Position numbers and translations under genes: made by a program. The notes beneath the pieces are model-generated. The model made no database searches. It was not told the origin of the DNA and worked only from the letters and a program-made list of their open reading frames with translations. A stretch of 16,354 nt of DNA from Opitutales bacterium (GTDB lineage Bacteria > Verrucomicrobiota > Verrucomicrobiia > Opitutales > UBA2987), in the NCBI GenBank assembly GCA_021772555.1, contig JAJFLT010000313.1, positions 1 through 16,354 on the forward strand, written 5' to 3'. This document shows, in pieces, positions 1 through 7,573 of this stretch; positions within the stretch are counted from its first letter, which is position 1, and every line of letters begins with the position of its first letter.

Positions 1-273
1 CATGTGGTCCTTTTTGTAAATATACGCCGGAATGACCAACATGACGGCGGCCGCGGCCACCCCCACGAGAAAAGTGAAATTCGCGATATAGACCCCCCAG
101 GAAACCTGACTGGTCAATCCCGTGGTGCTCAAACCCTGCACGAACTGCCAGGAATAGGCGCGCAGCCCGATCAGGCAAAACACGCATAAAATAGCCATCC
201 AGGTATAGTATTTCCACGTCCCCTGGAAGGAAAGGAGGACCACGCGGACCAAGAATAATGGATAATCTTTCAT
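1..273 (-). CDS. NrfD/PsrC-type membrane subunit, N-terminal part (cut by window edge)
   Basis: Only the first 91 codons are visible; the frame stays open to the window edge. The protein starts at an ATG 13 bp after the ferredoxin gene's stop. Two hydrophobic segments can be seen, about residues 24-40 and 57-85, with motifs such as GLRAYSWQF and VSWGVYIANF, which are typical of the NrfD/DsrP/HmcC family. These polytopic proteins exchange electrons with the (mena)quinone pool and pass them to or from a periplasmic four-cluster ferredoxin, here the product of the gene just upstream. Position and order make it the third gene of a cytochrome-ferredoxin-NrfD operon. Which family member it is, and the direction of electron flow, cannot be told from this fragment. 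Confidence 0.85.
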   Translation of the reverse strand, partial: MKDYPLFLVRVVLLSFQGTWKYYTWMAILCVFCLIGLRAYSWQFVQGLSTTGLTSQVSWGVYIANFTFLVGVAAAAVMLVIPAYIYKKDHM

Positions 274-286
274 CTTTCGATCCGTA

Positions 287-1261
287 TCATGTATCGAAGA
301 AATAGTAAAAACGCGGCACCGTTCCGACGTCTTCCTTGAGGATGTAAACCCTCTTGTTTTTAAGGATGTAATTGATCTCGCTATCGGGATCGAGGAGATT
401 GCCGAATATGCGGGCTCCCGTCGGGCAGACTTCCAGACAAGCTGGGTATTTGCCCTCCCGGGTGCGGTGCAGGCAGAAGGTGCATTTCTCCACCACGCCC
501 TTGGGCCGGATGCGGTTGCTCAAATAATCCTGATTCGGATTGATGGCCTCCTGCGGAACCTTTGGTTTCTCGAAATTAAAGCGCCGGGCGTCGTAAGGAC
601 AGGCCGCCATGCAATAGCGGCAACCGATGCACCAGTTGTAATCAACCACGATAATGCCGTCCGGCTCCTGCCAGGTGGCCTTGACCGGGCAGGCCTTGGT
701 GCAGGGGGATTCCCGGCATTGGTGGCACTGCACCGGCATATAGTATTTATCTTTTTGCGGCACCTCCTCGGGGTCGTAATATTGATTGGAAGACTCCAGA
801 TTGATGGAGCCTTTGTCCAGTTCCAGCACCCGGATGTAAGACATTTCGATATCGTCGGCCGACTCCCGCGATTGATTGTTCTCGGCCATGCAGGCATGGG
901 CGCACTTGCGGCAGCCCACGCAACGGGTCAAATTCAGCGCATAGGCGAAGCCGACGCCCTCCAGCGGCTTCAGGTCGGACACCTGCGGCCTTACGCCATA
1001 CTGTTCCTGGCATTGTTCCTCCAGGTCGCTCAGGATGCGTTTCATGGCCTCGGGAGTCAACTGGTGATAGTGTTTCTGCAAAAGGCTATCGAGGGTCAAT
1101 TCTCCACGCTCCAGCTTGAGCAAGGGCTCCAGGGCCGCCACCACCCCGGACATTCCCACCAGGGAAGCCGCCGTCCCTTTCAAAAATGTGCGCCGGGTCA
1201 GTGGTTTCAACGACTCCCTGATCGTCCGTGGCTGGACGGCTTTTTCACTTTCCGCATTCAT
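287..1261 (-). CDS. Tat-exported ferredoxin subunit with four [4Fe-4S] sites (DsrO/NrfC/CbcT-like)
   Basis: A 324-residue protein with a twin-arginine signal (RRTFLKG, residues 23-29) followed by a hydrophobic stretch, so it is probably exported folded to the periplasmic side. Sixteen cysteines form four ferredoxin-type sets: C114/117/120/124, C179/182/187/191, C211/214/217/221 and C260/263/275/279. The longer gap in the last set is usual in the NrfC/PsrB/DsrO family. Its role would be to wire the tetraheme cytochrome encoded upstream to the NrfD-type subunit encoded downstream. Its ATG overlaps the cytochrome gene's TGA as ATGA, which suggests translational coupling. No molybdopterin catalytic subunit is visible in the window, so this appears to be an electron-transfer module and not a complete reductase. 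Family assignment is firm; the physiological partner is unknown. Confidence 0.9.
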   Translation of the reverse strand: MNAESEKAVQPRTIRESLKPLTRRTFLKGTAASLVGMSGVVAALEPLLKLERGELTLDSLLQKHYHQLTPEAMKRILSDLEEQCQEQYGVRPQVSDLKPLEGVGFAYALNLTRCVGCRKCAHACMAENNQSRESADDIEMSYIRVLELDKGSINLESSNQYYDPEEVPQKDKYYMPVQCHQCRESPCTKACPVKATWQEPDGIIVVDYNWCIGCRYCMAACPYDARRFNFEKPKVPQEAINPNQDYLSNRIRPKGVVEKCTFCLHRTREGKYPACLEVCPTGARIFGNLLDPDSEINYILKNKRVYILKEDVGTVPRFYYFFDT

Positions 1262-1980
1262 TTGTGGTCGGTTTCCTTTTTGCCGGAATGCTCCTCAGCC
1301 AACTTTCGGGCGTGTTCGGCCCCCGCCGCGCGCAAAGGATAATTGGGCGCGGGCAGCGGATGAATGGCATGGTATTTGGGGAAATGCGGATCGTGGCATT
1401 GGATGCAGCGCAATCGGGTCTGCGGTCCTTTGTCGGTGTCCCAATATCCGTTTTTGCGCCCATGCACACCGGCCTTCCAATCCCGATATTTCGGCCCATG
1501 GCACTTGGCGCAGAGCATCACCACATCCTTTTCCGAAATCACCGCTCCGTCATAATCGGCGAAAACCCCTACATTCTTCTCATTGTGGCAATTGAGGCAA
1601 AAGCGATTATTGCCGTGGTTCAGGACGATGTCGTCATGCTCCACCAAATCGAAGTCGCGCCTCCATTGTGCATCGAACAAATCGTGGCATTCCCTGCAAT
1701 CGTAGGTCCAGCCCATCTTGGTCAAATCCAGTCCCGTGGTGAAACGCGGGGGCGTTTTATCCAAATGAGTGTCGCTGGCCAAACCGGTTTCAGGCTGCTT
1801 AGGTAGTCCGGATTCATCAGAAACCGTAGCGGGTTGGAGGGAACCTTGCGCCGTTCCCGCTCTCTGGCTATCCTCATTGTCAGAATCCGCCTGCTGGGCA
1901 ATGGTGAAAGCCACCGGCAAAAGGGCTCCAACCAGCAGCAACAACAACAAAGCACCTGGCCAAACCCCGAATTTTACCAT
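1258..1980 (-). CDS. membrane-anchored tetraheme cytochrome c
   Basis: About 240 residues with four CXXCH haem-c motifs (CRECH, CLNCH, CAKCH, CIQCH; residues about 95-99, 128-132, 157-161, 192-196) after an uncleaved-looking membrane anchor rich in leucine (residues about 9-27). A polar, low-complexity linker joins the anchor to the haem domain. Extra histidines around the motifs could serve as distal ligands. I chose the ATG at 1980 because it directly precedes the anchor and has a weak GGA six bases upstream; an in-frame GTG at 2040 would add 20 basic residues. It is the first gene of the operon with the ferredoxin and NrfD-type genes, like the tetraheme subunit of CbcSTU-type complexes. 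It probably exchanges electrons with periplasmic partners. Haem count is seen directly; the role is inferred. Confidence 0.85.
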   Translation of the reverse strand: MVKFGVWPGALLLLLLVGALLPVAFTIAQQADSDNEDSQRAGTAQGSLQPATVSDESGLPKQPETGLASDTHLDKTPPRFTTGLDLTKMGWTYDCRECHDLFDAQWRRDFDLVEHDDIVLNHGNNRFCLNCHNEKNVGVFADYDGAVISEKDVVMLCAKCHGPKYRDWKAGVHGRKNGYWDTDKGPQTRLRCIQCHDPHFPKYHAIHPLPAPNYPLRAAGAEHARKLAEEHSGKKETDHK

Positions 1981-2216
1981 CCAGGTTCCAGATTTCCTCA
2001 AAATACGGGCAAGCCCTATGAATTTTATAATGCGCAACACCAGCCAAAAAGAGATACACAGTTATTAGTCACACCATAGTATCGGATAAATCGCCCCAAA
2101 AGCCACGCATCCCTTAGCCAACACTACGCAGTAATTGACCCTGCCAATAACTCTTCTAGCACTCAACATTCTCTAGAACCTATCCAGTGGTCTTGGATAA
2201 TTCCTTGACCTTACAA

Positions 2217-3782
2217 ATGATTCAAAATAATTTCCGAATCTCACCGAGTTTCGAAATGCCAGCACTCTATTGCATCATAATCTTTGCAATTAGCTTTAAT
2301 TATTCTCTGGCCGGAGCGGTTGTCATCCACAAAGACGAGCCGCAACTGTTTATCGACGACTTCCTCATCGAATCGAGTGACGGTCTGCGGCGCACCCTCC
2401 ATGAACCGACTAAGGACCATGGCGGAAATCGGCCGGTCATTGAACTTGTTGACGAATTCGGGGAAAACAACGGCTCTCTGCAGGCTGCCACAATCCTTTT
2501 CGATTCAAAACTTGGCAAATATGTCATGTTCACAACCGGCTATGGAAGCAAGGTTGATGACCGCAAATGGGATTTCCTGCGCATTTACCGTTATACTTCA
2601 TCGGACGGCATGAATTGGATCCGCGGCGATAACGGCGAGGCCGATTGGGTGTTCCCGCGTTCGCCGGAAGATTACTATGATCCGGCAAGCGACACCTATG
2701 CCACAAACTTGGATGCCCACACTTTTTACTATGACGCAAACGACCCCGAATTTCCCTACAAAGGATGGATCTGGTTCGCCAATTGGGGAGATGAACGTGA
2801 AGGCATGTATTATATGCGATCTCACGATGGGCGGCATTGGGAGCGCGGTATTAAAGTTCTTCCCTACATCACCAGACACTTTGACCACAACGGAATCCCG
2901 ATGGCTGGCACCGGCGACATGTCCTTGTTCGGCCATGATCCCGTCACCGGCCGTTTCCTCGCTTCATTGCGGTTTTACCGTCTCGATTACGAAGGCAAAA
3001 AAAACGGCATGCGCTCCAGGGGCTTTATGTATTTCGACCGGTTGGACGAACCGATCGACCTCGATTTACTGCCCGAACTCAATCTCATCCCACCAGCCCG
3101 CGATTTTGGGGGCGATCTGCCGGACGACGAGTATTACAGCGTCAACGTCTGGCCATACGGCCGTTTATGGTTGGGTGAATTGCGGCTCTATCATTCCGGG
3201 GACCCCTACCCCTATTCCGCCGCAGACTGCACGTTTTTCAAGCTGGTTTCAAGTCGTGACGGACTGCATTGGAAAAAAGTTCCTTATGTTAACACTAGCG
3301 GCATTCCCGAAGTCTTTATTCCCAACGGCCCGGAAGGTGGAAACAATGGTCGCAACGACGGCGGTTACTTTACCGAGATGCGAGGCGGCCCTCTCACCAT
3401 TAATAACGAGTTGATCTTTTACTACGGCTCCTCCTCGTTCGGTAAAAAAAAGCCAAACCCCAACCGTTTAATGGGCGGAGGCATTTTTCGCGCCCGATTA
3501 CGAATCGACGGTTTCGTCTCCATCGATGCCGGAACTCTAACCACACCGTCCCTCAAGATTGAAGGCGAAAACCTCTATGTCAACAGCGTTGGCAACATCG
3601 AAGTTAGCATTATCAACGAAAAAGGCCAACGCATCGTCAAAACGAAATTAAAAGACGACAACATCCGAAACCACGTCCTCTTTAAAGGACATAAACTCAC
3701 TCACTACTGGACGAACGGAAAATCCAAACTACAATTCAAAATAACCAAAAACGCCCAACTGTACGCCTTCCGCGTAGAATAG
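2217..3782 (+). CDS. secreted GH32/GH43-superfamily five-bladed beta-propeller protein
   Basis: About 521 residues. The N-terminus carries a hydrophobic export signal (around residues 15-32) with a likely cleavage after SLA. Next comes LFIDDFLIES, the opening strand of a large family of propeller proteins in Planctomycetes and Verrucomicrobia usually annotated as GH32/GH43-like. Propeller-type segments follow up to about residue 430 (for example SSDGMNW, RSHDGRHWE, SSRDGLHW and a closing MRGGPL..NELIFYYGSS strand). A C-terminal beta-sandwich starts near FVSIDAGTLTTPSL and ends LYAFRVE. A role in outer-surface or periplasmic glycan breakdown is likely, but substrate and catalytic acids cannot be named. 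The start is uncertain: GTG at 2187, ATG at 2217 and ATG at 2256 are all in frame, and I prefer 2217 because it supplies an arginine before the signal core. The 3' end is visibly AT-richer than the flanking housekeeping genes, which may reflect transfer. Confidence 0.75.
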   Translation: MIQNNFRISPSFEMPALYCIIIFAISFNYSLAGAVVIHKDEPQLFIDDFLIESSDGLRRTLHEPTKDHGGNRPVIELVDEFGENNGSLQAATILFDSKLGKYVMFTTGYGSKVDDRKWDFLRIYRYTSSDGMNWIRGDNGEADWVFPRSPEDYYDPASDTYATNLDAHTFYYDANDPEFPYKGWIWFANWGDEREGMYYMRSHDGRHWERGIKVLPYITRHFDHNGIPMAGTGDMSLFGHDPVTGRFLASLRFYRLDYEGKKNGMRSRGFMYFDRLDEPIDLDLLPELNLIPPARDFGGDLPDDEYYSVNVWPYGRLWLGELRLYHSGDPYPYSAADCTFFKLVSSRDGLHWKKVPYVNTSGIPEVFIPNGPEGGNNGRNDGGYFTEMRGGPLTINNELIFYYGSSSFGKKKPNPNRLMGGGIFRARLRIDGFVSIDAGTLTTPSLKIEGENLYVNSVGNIEVSIINEKGQRIVKTKLKDDNIRNHVLFKGHKLTHYWTNGKSKLQFKITKNAQLYAFRVE

Positions 3783-3867
3783 TAATTTATTTATTTTCCA
3801 TGTTTCGATCACAGATCGCCCGTATGGAACGGATCAACGTAAACGTCCATTTCGATCCCGTATTTTC

Positions 3868-3898
3868 TCTGCGCATATCTGTGTAATCTGTGGTTAAA
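3868..3898. repeat. possible dispersed repeat fragment in an intergenic region
   Basis: Within the 154-bp gap between two convergent genes is a short stretch containing ATCTGTGTAATCTGTGG, with an internal near-tandem ATCTGTG/ATCTGTG. From memory, very similar phrases recur in intergenic DNA of many environmental Gram-negative genomes as dispersed elements. Only one copy is present in this window, so repeat status cannot be shown here. The rest of the gap is AT-rich, contains a small palindrome (CGATC-ACA-GATCG), and shows no convincing terminator. Confidence 0.3.
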
Positions 3899-3936
3899 AT
3901 AATACGTGATCTATTAGCCCGAATATGCCAAAACGT

Positions 3937-4725
3937 TCACCGTGTTTCCGCCAGCGTTTTCATCAAGTGGATGGTGAAAAGGGCGGCTTGCCGGGCGGCG
4001 ATCTGGCCTAGTCGGCGGTAATGGACTCCGGGGTCGGGTTGGGCTGAATTGCTGCCGCTGCGGATGACCAAATGGGGCACATTCAGGTGATGGCAAACCT
4101 GGCCCACGGCGGAGCTTTCCATTTCCATCAGGTCGCATCCCAGTTTTTCACGGATATCTTCAATCCGCTCACTGGTAACGCCGAAAAGATCGCTCGAACA
4201 AACGGAACCCGCCAATACCTTTGGCTGGTAGGTCTCGTCGCCCACAGTTACTTCGCCGGGGGTATAGGTCTTGGCCACCTTTTTAGCCAGCTTCAATAAG
4301 CCCGGGTCGGCGGTGAAAGAATAGTGGGTCATGGTTCCTTTGGTCGGTCCGCGCACTTTGCGGTAAATCACGCCCTCATCGGTTAAATTACCAGCACAGT
4401 GGTGGATGGATTTCTTGGCGATGATAACATCGCCGGTGCGTAATTCCTGATTTATGCGGGCACCTGATCCTGTAAAAATCAGTTCTCTGGGCTGAAACCG
4501 GGCAATGAAGAGGGCCGCGCACATGGCCGAATTGGTTATGCCCACGCCCGTCGTTCCCACCACCACGCGATGGCCGTGCAGTCGCCCCTGATGACAGGGA
4601 AAACCGTCCGAAAGTCCCGATTGGGTTATTTTCATCAAAGCCTCGATGGGGACGGTTTCCGAAGGCATGGCCCCCAGAATCAAGGTGGGTTGGATTCGTT
4701 TTCGAGATTTCGTTATTTTTCCCAT
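3937..4725 (-). CDS. MTA/SAH nucleosidase-like protein (PNP/UDP phosphorylase superfamily), catalytic Asp replaced
   Basis: A 262-residue protein with the nucleoside phosphorylase fold signatures: LILGAM near the start with Glu23 at the position of E. coli MTAN Glu12, FTGSGARIN (usual form NTGSAGGL), and MEMESSAVGQVC holding the EME ribose-binding motif (Glu201-Met202-Glu203). MTANs cleave 5'-methylthioadenosine and S-adenosylhomocysteine in the methionine-salvage and methyl cycles. The residue aligned with the general acid Asp197 of E. coli is Asn226 (RSGSN for RAISD; spacing from the EME glutamate is 23 in both). The usual RYHDADVT stretch is also replaced. I chose the ATG at 4725 over a TTG at 4755. 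The gene is divergent from hpnN-hpnA. The hopanoid phosphorylase HpnG belongs to the same superfamily, but from memory also keeps the aspartate, so the substrate is open. Confidence 0.7.
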   Translation of the reverse strand: MGKITKSRKRIQPTLILGAMPSETVPIEALMKITQSGLSDGFPCHQGRLHGHRVVVGTTGVGITNSAMCAALFIARFQPRELIFTGSGARINQELRTGDVIIAKKSIHHCAGNLTDEGVIYRKVRGPTKGTMTHYSFTADPGLLKLAKKVAKTYTPGEVTVGDETYQPKVLAGSVCSSDLFGVTSERIEDIREKLGCDLMEMESSAVGQVCHHLNVPHLVIRSGSNSAQPDPGVHYRRLGQIAARQAALFTIHLMKTLAETR

Positions 4726-4859
4726 ATCGGAACAAATGTTAGCAGAACCTGACAATCTGCGTCAACAAGCACATTCGCGGGGTTTTAATGCGGTTATGCA
4801 GCAGACGGGACAAGGAATATTGCCGACCGTAGCGGCATCCCATCATTCATGCAATCTTG

Positions 4860-4886
4860 TTGACCTTTCGGACTCTCAAATAATCT
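4860..4886 (+). promoter_or_regulatory. weak candidate promoter for hpnN-hpnA
   Basis: TTGACC (4860-4865) and TAATCT (4881-4886) resemble sigma-70 boxes but are only 15 bp apart; reading the upstream box as TTGTTG (4857-4862) gives 18 bp. It lies in the 185-bp gap between the divergent MTAN-like and hpnN genes, about 25 bp before the hpnN start. It is a visual match only. Confidence 0.25.
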
Positions 4887-4910
4887 TAAACAGGCTTTAC
4901 CAAAGGTATA

Positions 4911-7544
4911 ATGAAAAAACTGGAAGATATTTTACGTCGATTTCTGGAAATGTGGAGCGGCCTCGTTTTGCGAAGGCCCGGCGTTGTCCTGGCCCTATCC
5001 GCGTTGTTCAGTGTTTTCGTTTACCAATACACAACCGACAACCTGAAGATAAATACCAATACCGGCGACATGATATCACCGGAGTTGCCTTTCCGCAAAA
5101 CCTACGCCCATTACCAGGAAGTCTTTCCCCAATACCCGGATGGCCTCGTCATCGCGGTGGAAGCCGACACCCCGGAATTTGCCCAGGAAGGCGCCCGCGT
5201 CATGGCCCGACGGCTGCAGGAGGATGTGGCCCATTTCAAGAACACCTTTCTGCCCAGGGGCGGCAGGTTCCTGGAGGAAAACGGGCTCATGTTTCTCTCC
5301 TTTGATAAACTGGAAGACCTGGCCGACAACCTGGCCAAGGCCCAACCATTGCTGGCCTCCCTCCATCGCGACCAAAGCCTGCGCGGGCTCCTCGATATGC
5401 TGGAAATCGGCATTGAGGAACTGGCCGATGACGACGAATTGAATTTCGACCCGGTTTTCGCCAGAATAAACGAAGCGTTTCAGGCCAATCTCGAAGACAG
5501 GTCTTTTTACCTCTCCTGGCAAGAGGTCATGGGCGATAAGGACTCCACTGAGGAAGATCGGCGGCGCCTGGTTATGACCCAGCCCATTTTCGATTACAAT
5601 CAGCTTCTTCCCGCCTCCAAAATTCTGGAAAAAATTCACTCCATCGGCAAAGATCTGGATGCGGATGGCTCCAAGGGCATTCGGGTCCGGGTGACGGGTG
5701 GCGCGGCCCTCGCCCATGATGAATTAAACAGCCTCGTGTCCGGCTCGACCGCGGCCGGGGCGGCCTCGCTGGTCCTGGTGTTGATAGCGTTATCGGTCGG
5801 GTTGCGCTCCCTCTGGCTGGTCGGCGCCACCTTCACGGTCCTTTTGATGGGCATTCTATTTACCGCCGGATTCGCCGCCCTGTCCATCGGTTACCTGAAC
5901 CTCATCTCAATTGCCTTCGCTATTCTCTATATCGGTCTGGGGGTTGACTACGCCATCCACATCTGCCTGCGCTACCTCGCTTTTCTTGACCAGGATCTAT
6001 CTCAACACGAAGCTTTGAAGGCCAGCGTCCTCGATATCGGTCCGGCCATCTTTCTTTGCACCCTCTCGACTTCGATCGGATTTTTCGCTTTTGTCCCAAC
6101 CGATTATGCGGGCGTTTCCGAACTCGGCCTGATCTCCGGCACCGGCATGTATATTAGCCTGTTTGTCAGCCTGACGGTGTTGCCTGCGATACTCAAACTC
6201 CTGCCCGCGCCGAAGGTGGGCAGGTCGGGCGGTTCGCTGGCAGGCAAACTGCTGGAACCGCTGAAAAATCTCCCCACCCGCCATACCAGCCCAATTCGTC
6301 TGCTCAGTTATATACTTCTCGGCGGGGCTGTTTTAGTGCTGCCAAAAATTGTTTTTGAGTACGATCCGCTTAAACTACGCGATCCATCGGCGGAATCGAT
6401 CGCCTTGGTCGAGGATATGATCGAATCGTCCGGAAAACATCCCAGCACCATCATTGTTTTGGCCGAGGACAATGCCACCGCCCGCCTTTGGTCCGAAAAA
6501 ATTGAGCAATTGAGCACGGTGGACAAAGTGGTATCCATCCACACCTATGTGCCTGAAGATCAGGAGGAGAAATATTATATGGTCGAAGACATCGACCTCA
6601 TTTTAGGGCCCCAATTATTTGTATCTCCCAAGGACGAACCGCCAACCCATGAGGAGCAAATCTTAAAAATTCAGAGTTTCCTGGCCACCCTGGCGGAAAA
6701 CCCGGAGGGCGCTGCACATTCCGTCGAATTGGCCCGTACCGGCCGTTTATTGGAAAAATTGCTGGCCACTCTGGAAAATGAAAATTCTCAAAAAGGCGTT
6801 ACACGCGTGAGGAATCTGGAAAGCAGCCTCATGGCCACCCTGCCCGTTTCATTGAACACGTTGGAAACTTCGCTATCTTCCGCGCCATTCTTGAGAGAGG
6901 ATCTGCCGGAGGATTTGTATCAGCGGTGGGTCAGTGAAAACGGCGACTATCGCCTGCAGGTATTTCCCCTCGAAGACATCAGTGATAACGATGCCCTCAA
7001 GCGTTTCGTAGAGGAAGTGCGCACCGTGTCCAACGGGGCCACCGCTGGGCCGGTCTTCATCCTCGAAGCGGGCCAAGCCATCATCGACTCCTTCAGGCAG
7101 GCATTTATAAGCGCCATCATTCTCATTGCCCTGCTCCTGGTGCTCGTTTTCCGCAACTTCCGCGATCCGCTCTTCGTCCTCTTCCCTCTGGTGGTGGCCG
7201 GAACCCTGACGGGTGCAGCCACTGTGCTCCTCGATATGCCCTTCAATTTTGCCAACATTATCGCCCTGCCCTTGCTGCTCGGCCTGGGTGTGGATAATGG
7301 CGTCCACATGGTTCACCGCCTGCGAAAACCGGTCCCGCAAAGCGCCACCCTGCTTCATACGAGCACGGCCAGAGGCATCTTTTTTAGCGCCTTGACCACT
7401 ATTTTCAGTTTCGGCACTCTGGGATTTCTCTCCCATCGGGGAACCGCCAGCATGGGCCAACTTCTCACCTTGGGCGTGGCCCTTACCTTACTGGTTACCT
7501 TGCTCGTATTGCCTGCCTTCCTCAACCGGTCCAAACGCACTTAG
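4911..7544 (+). CDS. hpnN: HpnN-type RND/MMPL lipid transporter
   Basis: An 877-residue inner-membrane protein with two RND halves. One hydrophobic segment near residues 27-45 is followed by a large periplasmic domain (about 46-275) and a transmembrane bundle. This is repeated with a second periplasmic domain (about 490-720) and a second bundle to the C-terminus. Both bundles carry the related motif GLGVDYAIH (near residue 345) and GLGVDNGVH (near residue 790). The opening of the periplasmic domain (NTGDMISPELPFRKTYA) and the AQPLLASL...SLRGLLDMLE stretch match the hopanoid-associated HpnN family, which moves hopanoids from the inner to the outer membrane. Length also agrees. AAAGGT lies just before the ATG as a possible ribosome site. 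hpnA follows after 29 bp. Hopanoid cargo is inferred from family and neighbour; no squalene-hopene cyclase lies in the window. Confidence 0.85.
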   Translation: MKKLEDILRRFLEMWSGLVLRRPGVVLALSALFSVFVYQYTTDNLKINTNTGDMISPELPFRKTYAHYQEVFPQYPDGLVIAVEADTPEFAQEGARVMARRLQEDVAHFKNTFLPRGGRFLEENGLMFLSFDKLEDLADNLAKAQPLLASLHRDQSLRGLLDMLEIGIEELADDDELNFDPVFARINEAFQANLEDRSFYLSWQEVMGDKDSTEEDRRRLVMTQPIFDYNQLLPASKILEKIHSIGKDLDADGSKGIRVRVTGGAALAHDELNSLVSGSTAAGAASLVLVLIALSVGLRSLWLVGATFTVLLMGILFTAGFAALSIGYLNLISIAFAILYIGLGVDYAIHICLRYLAFLDQDLSQHEALKASVLDIGPAIFLCTLSTSIGFFAFVPTDYAGVSELGLISGTGMYISLFVSLTVLPAILKLLPAPKVGRSGGSLAGKLLEPLKNLPTRHTSPIRLLSYILLGGAVLVLPKIVFEYDPLKLRDPSAESIALVEDMIESSGKHPSTIIVLAEDNATARLWSEKIEQLSTVDKVVSIHTYVPEDQEEKYYMVEDIDLILGPQLFVSPKDEPPTHEEQILKIQSFLATLAENPEGAAHSVELARTGRLLEKLLATLENENSQKGVTRVRNLESSLMATLPVSLNTLETSLSSAPFLREDLPEDLYQRWVSENGDYRLQVFPLEDISDNDALKRFVEEVRTVSNGATAGPVFILEAGQAIIDSFRQAFISAIILIALLLVLVFRNFRDPLFVLFPLVVAGTLTGAATVLLDMPFNFANIIALPLLLGLGVDNGVHMVHRLRKPVPQSATLLHTSTARGIFFSALTTIFSFGTLGFLSHRGTASMGQLLTLGVALTLLVTLLVLPAFLNRSKRT

Positions 7545-7573
7545 ACCCTCAACCGAAACCGATCAATCCATCG

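Noticed and set aside
467..1342. 291-codon plus-strand open frame opposite the ferredoxin gene
   Set aside because: It is a shadow of the ferredoxin gene: the opposite strand has clear cysteine motifs and a Tat signal, and this translation resembles no family.
1..1980. Calling the redox genes dsrJOP
   Set aside because: The cytochrome has four haem motifs where DsrJ has three, and no dsrM or dsrK is visible.
3937..4725. Calling this gene hpnG because hpnN and hpnA are adjacent
   Set aside because: It is on the other strand, and its sequence follows MTAN more than HpnG; as I recall, HpnG keeps the aspartate that is Asn here. It is kept as an open alternative.
5076..7460. Long minus-strand open frames across hpnN (for example 5076-5717 and 6873-7460)
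   Set aside because: The plus strand encodes a full-length transporter here; the antisense frames lack any recognisable domain or start signal.
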